The position numbers and the translations under genes were made by a program. Positions 1-5,160 of a DNA stretch of 7,831 bases are shown one piece after another. Numbering within the stretch: position 1 is the stretch's first letter; each line of letters starts with the position of its first letter. Source of the DNA: Gammaproteobacteria bacterium. Its GTDB lineage: Bacteria; Pseudomonadota; Gammaproteobacteria; Steroidobacterales; Rariloculaceae. The notes under the pieces were generated by a model that was not told the DNA's origin, searched no databases, and saw nothing but the letters and a program-made list of their open reading frames with translations. Where the stretch lies: NCBI GenBank assembly GCA_016927175.1, contig JAFGNC010000340.1, positions 1-7,831 on the forward strand, given 5' to 3'.

Positions 1-1
1 T

Positions 2-1117
2 CCGTTCGACTTCGCGACCGACGCCGTGGACCCGATGAGCGCGAATCTGCAGGTCAACCTCGAGAAGATGCGCCGCGGCGGACTCGATGCGGCGTTCTTC
101 ATCGTCTACGTGGGGCAGACCGAGCGTACGCCGGAGAACTACGCGGCGGCGCAGAGCGATGCGAGAAGGAAATTCGACGCGATCCATCGCATGACGGACG
201 AGCTCTATCCGGACGAGATCGGCCTCGCCTACACCGCGGACGACGTCGAGCGGCTCGTGGACGAGGGCCGCCTCGCCGCCGCGATCGGCATCGAGAACGG
301 CTACGTGATCGGCACGGATCTCGATCTGCTCGACCGCTACCACGAGCTCGGCGCCCGTTACATGACCCTCGTGCACAACGGCCACAACGATCTCGCTGAT
401 TCCGCCGTTCCGCGGCCCGACCTCGGCGACGACGGCCCCGAGGAGCACGGCGGCCTCAGCGAGCTCGGCAGACAGGCGGTCGAGCGAATGAACGCGCTCG
501 GGATCATGGTCGACGTGTCGCACGCGTCGAAGCAGAGTGCGCTCGAAGCGATCGCCGCATCGCGCGCTCCGGTCATCGCGTCGCATTCGAGCGTCCGCGC
601 CGTCGCCGATCACCCTCGTAACATGGACGACGAGACGCTGCTCGCGGTCAGGGACAACGGCGGAGTCGTGCAGATCGTCGCCTTCGACTCGTACGTGAAG
701 TATCAGCCGCCCGAGCAGCTCGCCGCGCTGGCGGCGCTGCGGGCCGAGCTCGGCCTGCCCGAGCGCGTCGACGTTGCAGCGCTGCCGGAAGAGCAGCGCA
801 CGGCGTTTCTGCTCGGCATCCGGGAAATCCAGCAGCGATGGCCGCCGGCCGACGTGTCCGCCTTCGTCGACCATATCGACTACGCGGTGGATCTGATCGG
901 CATCGATCACGTCGGCATCAGCTCGGACTTCGGCGGCGGCGGCGGCGTGATCGGCTGGACCGACGCATCGGAGACGGTGAACGTGACGCGCGAGCTCAGG
1001 CGGCGCGGCTACAGCGAAGACGACATTCGGCAAATCTGGAGCGGCAACCTGCTTCGCGTGTGGCGGGAAGTCGAGCGAGTCGCGGCCGAGACGGAAGCCG
1101 AGGCCTCCTCCGGCTGA
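2..1117 (+). CDS. Membrane dipeptidase family protein (peptidase M19), 5'-partial
   Basis: The frame is open to the left edge, so the N-terminus (with the family's first metal motif HxD and any signal peptide) lies outside the window. A GTG at 26 opens the frame but is unlikely to be the true start, because the codons before it already read like M19 sequence (PFDFATDAV). Counting from that GTG as residue 1, the binuclear zinc site is visible: bridging Glu90 in GIENGY, His166 in VDVSH, His187 in ASHSS, the substrate-site Arg198 in HPRN, and Asp301 in GISSDF, followed by the typical C-terminal IWSGNLLRVW. M19 enzymes hydrolyse dipeptides (some act on D-residues or beta-lactams) and in proteobacteria are often exported; the exact substrate cannot be read here. 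All metal and catalytic residues within the window are intact, so it looks functional. It converges on korB with 4 nt between the stop codons and no terminator between them. Confidence 0.93.
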   Translation, partial: PFDFATDAVDPMSANLQVNLEKMRRGGLDAAFFIVYVGQTERTPENYAAAQSDARRKFDAIHRMTDELYPDEIGLAYTADDVERLVDEGRLAAAIGIENGYVIGTDLDLLDRYHELGARYMTLVHNGHNDLADSAVPRPDLGDDGPEEHGGLSELGRQAVERMNALGIMVDVSHASKQSALEAIAASRAPVIASHSSVRAVADHPRNMDDETLLAVRDNGGVVQIVAFDSYVKYQPPEQLAALAALRAELGLPERVDVAALPEEQRTAFLLGIREIQQRWPPADVSAFVDHIDYAVDLIGIDHVGISSDFGGGGGVIGWTDASETVNVTRELRRRGYSEDDIRQIWSGNLLRVWREVERVAAETEAEASSG

Positions 1118-1121
1118 CCCG

Positions 1122-2126
1122 CTACTTCACGCGCCAGGTGCTCGTCCGGCGCAGCACGTCCGCGACGCTGGCCGTGCGCTCGAGCCCGTTCGGATAACGC
1201 GCATAGAACTGCTTCTCGAAGCTTTCGGCCGGATTGCGGTACACGACGCCGAGGGCCACCGGAAACTCCGGCGGCGCCATTGCGAGCAGCAGCTGAGCCA
1301 GCGTCGCGTTCGTCTCGTCGTGATTCAGCACATCGCCGCGGCGCTGCTCGGCGTCCACGATCGCAAGCCGCATCGTCTTCACATCGAAAGCGAGGCCCTT
1401 GCGGCCGCCCTCGCCGAAGACGAGGGGCTCGCCGTGCCGGACGTGGATCTGCGCGTCCGCGGCGCGTTCCTTCGACGTGAACGCGCTGAACACATCGTCG
1501 TTGTACACGATGCAGTTCTGGAAGATCTCGACGAACGCGGCGCCTTCGAACGCGTGCGCGGCCGCGAGCACCGAGCCGAGCCCGGTCTTGTCGACGTCGA
1601 CGCCGCGCGCGATGAACCGCGCACCGGCACCGAGCGCGAAGAGCCCCGGCGCGACCGGCGCGTCGAACGAGCCGCCGGGCGTCGACGGCGAGCGCGTGCC
1701 GGGCCGTGACGTCGGCGAGTACTGCCCCTTCGTCAGCCCGTAGACCTCGTTGTTGAACAGCAGGATCTTGAGCCCGACGTTTCGCCGCAGCGCGTGCAGC
1801 AGATGGTTGCCGCCGATCGACAGCCCGTCACCATCGCCGGTCACGACCCAAACGTCGAGATCGGGCTGCGCGAGCTTCAGCCCCGTCGCGACGGCCGGCG
1901 CGCGGCCGTGAATCGTGTGAAAGCCGTACGTCTCGACGTAATACGGGAAACGGGACGAGCAGCCGATGCCGGAGACGAACACGGTCTTCTCCGGGCGCGC
2001 GCCGACTTCGGCCAGCACCCGTGTCATCGTTTTCAGGATCGCGTAGTCGCCGCAGCCAGGGCACCAGCGCACCTCCTGCGGCGTCGCGAAGTCCTTGGCG
2101 GTCAGTGCGGTTGCCGTGGCGCTCAT
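1122..2126 (-). CDS. korB: 2-oxoacid (probably 2-oxoglutarate):ferredoxin oxidoreductase, beta subunit
   Basis: This 334-residue protein is the thiamine-diphosphate-binding beta subunit. It has WCPGCG at 21-26, GIGCSSR at 54-60, the ThDP/Mg motif GDGDG at 97-101 continuing to GGNHLLHALRRN, and NNEVYGLTKGQYSPTS at 125-140. Cys22, Cys25, Cys56 and Cys205 (in FQNC) are the four expected ligands of the single [4Fe-4S] cluster near ThDP. With KorA it would convert a 2-oxoacid plus CoA and oxidised ferredoxin into acyl-CoA, CO2 and reduced ferredoxin in the cytoplasm. The length and the two-subunit layout match the KorAB type known from Mycobacterium and other aerobes rather than the four-subunit anaerobe type. 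The ATG overlaps the korA stop as ATGA and has a strong GGAGG (minus strand of 2133-2137) with a 6-nt spacer, so the start is secure. 2-oxoglutarate specificity is inferred from the family, and pyruvate or another 2-oxoacid is not excluded. Confidence 0.93.
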   Translation of the reverse strand: MSATATALTAKDFATPQEVRWCPGCGDYAILKTMTRVLAEVGARPEKTVFVSGIGCSSRFPYYVETYGFHTIHGRAPAVATGLKLAQPDLDVWVVTGDGDGLSIGGNHLLHALRRNVGLKILLFNNEVYGLTKGQYSPTSRPGTRSPSTPGGSFDAPVAPGLFALGAGARFIARGVDVDKTGLGSVLAAAHAFEGAAFVEIFQNCIVYNDDVFSAFTSKERAADAQIHVRHGEPLVFGEGGRKGLAFDVKTMRLAIVDAEQRRGDVLNHDETNATLAQLLLAMAPPEFPVALGVVYRNPAESFEKQFYARYPNGLERTASVADVLRRTSTWRVK

Positions 2127-4030
2127 CGGCCGCCTCCATACGTCGCATTGACGGCAGAGGGCTTCTGCGCCCCCTGCACGTGTTGCAGTTCCCGCTGAAT
2201 CGCCGCGACGACTTCCGAGATCAGGAACGGCTGGCCCGTCACCTTGTTCAGCTGAGTCGGCTGAACGCCGAGCTTGTCACGCAGCAGCGTCGCGAGCTGC
2301 CCCATGTTCATCTCCGCGACGAGGACGCGCTCGAACCGCGACAGCAGCTCCGCAAGGTTCGGCGGGAACGGATTCAGGTACCTGACGTGGATCAGGCTGA
2401 CCCGCCCACCCTGCCGCGATACGGCGCGGACCGCCTGATAGAGGGCGCCGAAAGTCGATCCCCATCCGATCACGGCGAGATCGCCGTGGTCGGCGCCGAG
2501 GTCCACCTGCTGCTCGGGGATGAACTTTGCGACGGCGGCGACCTTGTCGGCGCGCAGCTGCGTCATCGCCTGATGGTTGTCGGCGTCGTACGAGATGTGG
2601 CCGGTGCGGATGTCCTTCTCTAGGCCGCCGATGCGATGCATCAGCCCCGGCATTCCCGGCGTGATCCACGGCCGGCCGAGGCTTTCCGGATCACGATCGA
2701 AGATCGGGAGCTCGCCGGCCGCGCGCGGCTGATCGGCGCGCGCCGCGTTCGTCTCGATCGGGGCATAGTCCGCCATGTCGGGGATCCGCCACGGCTCGGC
2801 TGCATTCGCGAGATAGCCGTCCGTCAGCAGGAACACCGGCGTCATGTGGCGCAGCGCGATACGCACGGCCTCGATCGCCGTCTCGAAGCAGTCGCTCGGC
2901 GAGCGTGCCGCAACGACCGGCAGCGGCGCGTCGGCGTTGCGGCCGTACACGGCCTGATACAGATCCGACTGCTCCGTCTTCGTCGGCAGCCCCGTCGACG
3001 GACCGCCGCGCTGCGAGTCGACCACCAGCAGCGGCAGCTCCGCGTTGATCGCGAGACCGATGGCCTCGGTCTTCAGCGCGATGCCGGGGCCCGAGCTCGA
3101 CGTGACGCCGATCGCTCCGCCGTACGACGCGCCGATCGCCGCGCACACGGCCGCGATCTCGTCCTCCGCCTGAAACACTCCGACGCCGAGGTCGCCCATG
3201 CGCGCGAGCCGGTGCAGCAACGGCGAGGCAGGCGTGATCGGATAGGAGCAGAAAACGACGGAGCGGCCCGCCAGCTCCCCGGCGGCGGCGATGCCGAGGG
3301 CCAGCGCTTCGCTGCCGCGCACACCGCGGTATTCGCCCGGCGGGAATTTCGCTCGGGCCGTGCGCAGATGCGGTATCGCCGCCGTCAGCTCCGCCGTCTC
3401 GCCGTAAGCGTGGCCGGCCGCGAGCGCGGCGAGATTGGCGTCGCGGATCGATTCGTTGCTCGCGAACTTGACGCGGACCCACTCCTCGACGGCCGACGTA
3501 TCGTGCCCGAACATCCACTGCACGAGACCGAGCGCCCAGAAGTTCTTGCACCGGCCCGCGTCGCTCTTGCTGAGCCCGAAAGAGGCCACCGCTTCGGCTG
3601 CGAGCTTCGCGATGTCGAGCTCGACGACCTGATAGCCGTCCAGCGCACCGCTTTTGCGGGGATCCTGATCGTACCCGGCTTTTGCCAGGCCGCGGCTCGT
3701 GAAGCTGTCCGTGTTCAGCACGATCAGCGCGCCGCGCTCGATCGACGGCAGATTGACCTTCAGCGCCGCCGGGTTGAAGGCGACGAGCACGCGCGGCGCA
3801 TCTCCGGCCGTCGTTATCGGGCCCGCGCCGAGGTTGATCTGATAGGCGGAGACGCCGAAGGTCGTGCCGGCCGGCGCCCGGATCTCCGCCGGGTAGTCGG
3901 GGAACGTCGCGAAATCGCTGCCCGCGAGCGCCGTCGCTGCGACGAATTGCGTGCCCATCAGCTGCACGCCGTCGCCGGAATCTCCGGCGAAGCGCACGAC
4001 GATGGATTCCGAGTCGATATCGTCAGTCAT
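2123..4030 (-). CDS. korA: 2-oxoacid (probably 2-oxoglutarate):ferredoxin oxidoreductase, fused gamma-alpha subunit
   Basis: This 635-residue protein has the gamma (POR/KOR catalytic) domain at about 10-205, opening with RFAGDSGDG (13-21). It is fused to the alpha pyrimidine-binding domain from about 235, with YPITPASPL (263-271), SSSGPG (311-316) and RGGPSTGLPTKTEQSDL (341-357). A C-terminal transketolase-C-like domain follows at about 510-615, with IHVRYLNPFP and EMNMGQL (573-579). This gamma-alpha fusion plus a separate beta subunit is the KorAB architecture. The alpha subunit contributes to the 2-oxoacid/CoA site. korA is first in the minus-strand operon and is coupled to korB by a 4-nt overlap. 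The start is fixed by an in-frame TAG directly before the ATG. No good Shine-Dalgarno precedes it, which is odd for the lead gene of an operon; a GTG at codon 12 would still leave the domain intact. The operon probably starts at the TATAAT near 4310, giving a leader of about 270 nt. Confidence 0.94.
   Translation of the reverse strand: MTDDIDSESIVVRFAGDSGDGVQLMGTQFVAATALAGSDFATFPDYPAEIRAPAGTTFGVSAYQINLGAGPITTAGDAPRVLVAFNPAALKVNLPSIERGALIVLNTDSFTSRGLAKAGYDQDPRKSGALDGYQVVELDIAKLAAEAVASFGLSKSDAGRCKNFWALGLVQWMFGHDTSAVEEWVRVKFASNESIRDANLAALAAGHAYGETAELTAAIPHLRTARAKFPPGEYRGVRGSEALALGIAAAGELAGRSVVFCSYPITPASPLLHRLARMGDLGVGVFQAEDEIAAVCAAIGASYGGAIGVTSSSGPGIALKTEAIGLAINAELPLLVVDSQRGGPSTGLPTKTEQSDLYQAVYGRNADAPLPVVAARSPSDCFETAIEAVRIALRHMTPVFLLTDGYLANAAEPWRIPDMADYAPIETNAARADQPRAAGELPIFDRDPESLGRPWITPGMPGLMHRIGGLEKDIRTGHISYDADNHQAMTQLRADKVAAVAKFIPEQQVDLGADHGDLAVIGWGSTFGALYQAVRAVSRQGGRVSLIHVRYLNPFPPNLAELLSRFERVLVAEMNMGQLATLLRDKLGVQPTQLNKVTGQPFLISEVVAAIQRELQHVQGAQKPSAVNATYGGGR
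2127..2137 (-). promoter_or_regulatory. Shine-Dalgarno site of korB
   Basis: The minus strand of 2133-2137 reads GGAGG, six nucleotides before the korB ATG and inside the last codons of korA. With the ATGA overlap it supports coupled, near-equimolar translation of the two subunits. Confidence 0.8.
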
Positions 4031-4302
4031 CTAAGAAGCCGAACCGTTCAACGCCAAAAGGTTCCCCGCCGACGAGCGCCCGACGACGGCTGCGCGCCAT
4101 CGTCCCACGAGCCGCTCGTTTTGCAATACACTTACCGGCCGGCTTCGGCGTCGAGCGCGGCCGCTCAGTGCGACGCAGACCGCCCTCGGCGGGAAATCGC
4201 GGTGCCGGCTCTCGCCGGTTCGCTCGGCTTTCGCCGGAGCGCTGCCCCGTGGCGCCGCCCTGACAGCAGACAGTTCGATGGCCGGAACTCTGGAAATTGG
4301 GG

Positions 4303-4338
4303 ACGGCGCATTATAGCCTGCCCCGCCGCGCGGGGAAG
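4303..4338 (-). promoter_or_regulatory. Putative sigma-70 promoter for korAB
   Basis: The minus strand has a perfect TATAAT at 4315-4310. The best -35 candidate is weak: TTCCCC (minus strand of 4332-4337) with a 16-nt spacer, so an activator may be needed or the call may be wrong. Initiation near 4303 would give a korA leader of about 270 nt. The GC hairpin at 4321-4335 falls in the spacer and -35 zone. Confidence 0.45.
4321..4335. repeat. Perfect GC hairpin in the divergent promoter region
   Basis: CCCCGC and GCGGGG form a 6-bp stem around a 3-nt CGC loop. No T-tract follows on either strand, so it is not a standard intrinsic terminator. It lies between the minus-strand TATAAT and the AT-rich island that probably serves the ferredoxin gene, so a protein-binding site or a chance GC palindrome are both possible. 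Confidence 0.5.
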
Positions 4339-4348
4339 AAACTCAAAA

Positions 4349-4358
4349 GCTTATAAGC
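4349..4358. promoter_or_regulatory. 10-bp perfect palindrome GCTTATAAGC, possible operator and/or -10 region
   Basis: GCTTATAAGC is its own reverse complement and sits in the only AT-rich island (about 4336-4369) of the intergenic region. It contains TATAAG on both strands (5 of 6 to the -10 consensus); the plus-strand copy, at 4352-4357, would start a transcript about 35-40 nt before the ferredoxin ATG at 4400. No recognisable -35 lies 16-18 nt upstream. It may be an operator for a dimeric regulator, a -10 element, or both. Confidence 0.35.
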
Positions 4359-4399
4359 ATATTCATTAGACCGGGCGCGGAGCGCCCCATGCGAGATCG

Positions 4400-4720
4400 A
4401 TGACCAGGGTGACATATATCGAGCCGGACGGGACCCAGCGCGAGGTCGAGGCCTCGCCGGGCACGACCGTCATGGAAGCCGCCGTCGACAACGGCATCGA
4501 GGGCATCGTCGCCGAGTGCGGCGGCGCGTGCTCCTGCGCCACGTGCCACGTCTACGTGGACCCCGAGTGGGCGGACCGGCTGACGCCGCCGGACGCGCAG
4601 GAGGACGGCATGCTCGACTGCGTCGTCGATCGCCAGCCGAACAGCCGCCTGAGCTGCCAGATCCAGCTCAACGACGAGCTGGACGGGCTGCTGGTGCGGG
4701 TGCCGGACGCGCAGCTCTGA
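4400..4720 (+). CDS. [2Fe-2S] ferredoxin, adrenodoxin/putidaredoxin type
   Basis: This 106-residue soluble electron carrier has the vertebrate/P450-type [2Fe-2S] signature C-x5-C-x2-C-x36-C: Cys40, Cys46, Cys49 and Cys86 (RLSCQI). The flanking sequence is characteristic of this family: TVMEAAVDNGIEGIVAEC before, CHVYVDPEW after, then EDGMLDC and a C-terminal DGLLVRVPDAQ. Cys44 and Cys74 are extra, non-ligand cysteines. Family members reduce P450s or serve Fe-S assembly; the lack of HscA/HscB/Isc neighbours argues against the isc ferredoxin. Here it is divergent from korAB and 103 nt upstream of fdxA, so it could take electrons from KorAB or work with a P450 or oxygenase encoded elsewhere. The ATG is the only sensible start (in-frame stop TAG at 4367-4369, no other start codon between); the Shine-Dalgarno is poor. 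The partner is not determinable from this window. Confidence 0.92.
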   Translation: MTRVTYIEPDGTQREVEASPGTTVMEAAVDNGIEGIVAECGGACSCATCHVYVDPEWADRLTPPDAQEDGMLDCVVDRQPNSRLSCQIQLNDELDGLLVRVPDAQL

Positions 4721-4749
4721 GCGTTTCGGATTCCCGCAACACGGGCGCA

Positions 4750-4775
4750 GCGGCTTGGACGGCCGCGGGTTTTGT
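4750..4775 (+). terminator. Weak intrinsic-terminator-like hairpin after the [2Fe-2S] ferredoxin gene
   Basis: GCGGC (4750-4754) can pair with GCCGC (4762-4766) around a 7-nt loop, followed by GGG and TTTTGT. The stem is only 5 bp and the T run is four, so termination would be partial at best. The loop contains the candidate -35 of fdxA. Confidence 0.3.
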
Positions 4776-4790
4776 AGCAAAATGCGCCGC
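4755..4790 (+). promoter_or_regulatory. Putative fdxA promoter with overlapping inverted repeat
   Basis: TTGGAC (4755-4760) is followed, after a 17-nt spacer, by CAAAAT (4778-4783), giving a plausible sigma-70 promoter with initiation near 4790 and a leader of about 34 nt. The inverted repeat TTTTG-TAG-CAAAA (4770-4782) overlaps the -10 and could be an operator. The -10 match is 4 of 6, so fdxA may instead be read through from the gene upstream. Confidence 0.4.
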
Positions 4791-4823
4791 CACCGGCGTC
4801 GCCCCCGACAGAGGAAGTAGGGC

Positions 4824-5147
4824 ATGACTTTCGTCGTCACCGAAGCCTGCATCAAGTGCAAGTACACCGACTGCGTGGAGGTGTGCCCGGTCGATTGCTT
4901 TCACGAAGGCCCGAACATGCTGGTGATCGATCCGGAAGAATGTATCGACTGCACGCTGTGCGAGCCCGAGTGCCCGGTCGAGGCGATCTTCTCCGAGGAC
5001 GATGTGCCGGAGGGGCAGGAAAAATTCCTCGAGCTGAACGCCGAGCTCGCCAAGGAATGGCCCGTGCTGGCCAAGGCCAAGGAGCCGCCGGAAGACGCCG
5101 ACGAGTGGAAGGACGTCAAGGACAAGCTCCAGTACCTGGAGCGCTGA
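4824..5147 (+). CDS. fdxA: Ferredoxin FdxA, 7Fe type ([3Fe-4S] plus [4Fe-4S])
   Basis: This 107-residue ferredoxin matches Azotobacter vinelandii FdI closely in length and cysteine spacing. Counting the initiator Met, Cys9, Cys17 and Cys50 should bind the [3Fe-4S] cluster and Cys21, Cys40, Cys43 and Cys46 the [4Fe-4S] cluster. Cys12 and Cys25 are the two additional cysteines, the latter equivalent to FdI's free Cys24. Characteristic blocks are CIKCKYTDCVEVCPVDCF (9-26), ECIDCTLCEPECPVEAIFSE (39-58) and the C-terminal tail ending KLQYLER, absent from short clostridial ferredoxins. It carries low-potential electrons in the cytoplasm and is the most natural acceptor for KorAB in this window. The ATG is preceded by GAGGAAG (4811-4817), a good Shine-Dalgarno. 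It ends 13 nt from the convergent PLD gene. FdxA is also made as a general redox or stress protein in many proteobacteria, so the link to KorAB is inferred from position. Confidence 0.96.
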   Translation: MTFVVTEACIKCKYTDCVEVCPVDCFHEGPNMLVIDPEECIDCTLCEPECPVEAIFSEDDVPEGQEKFLELNAELAKEWPVLAKAKEPPEDADEWKDVKDKLQYLER

Positions 5148-5160
5148 GCTCCCCTCCGTT

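Larger units (their letters stand above)
4031..4399. other. Divergent intergenic regulatory region between korAB and the [2Fe-2S] ferredoxin gene
   Basis: This 369-nt stretch has no convincing protein gene. The korA-proximal part (4031-4290) is GC-rich and would be the korA transcript leader; it holds a possible 25-codon ORF and a short inverted repeat (CGAG-CCG-CTCG near 4109-4119). The ferredoxin-proximal part (4300-4370) has the minus-strand TATAAT, a perfect GC hairpin and an AT-rich island with a palindrome, which is what a shared divergent promoter region would look like. I see no tRNA, riboswitch consensus or T-tract terminator in it. Confidence 0.6.

Noticed and set aside
26..28. GTG at 26 as the true start of the M19 dipeptidase
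   Set aside because: The frame stays open to the window edge with M19-like residues, and the first metal-binding HxD motif would be missing from a protein starting here.
1794..2198. Plus-strand open frames opposite korB and the korA 3' end
   Set aside because: No motif and shadow-like composition; korB on the other strand has full ThDP and Fe-S motifs.
4321..4340. GC hairpin considered as an intrinsic terminator
   Set aside because: No T-tract follows on either strand, and both flanking genes point away from it, so a terminator there would have nothing to end.
2636..4369. A 577-codon plus-strand open frame antisense to korA and running into the intergenic region
   Set aside because: Its composition is arginine-rich and biased, it lacks a recognisable domain, and it lies mostly opposite the well-supported korA.
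4343..4867. Minus-strand 174-codon frame opposite the [2Fe-2S] ferredoxin gene
   Set aside because: It is antisense to a clear ferredoxin and shows no family features; the leading MKAIDR/MYLHLM-like starts come from chance ATGs.
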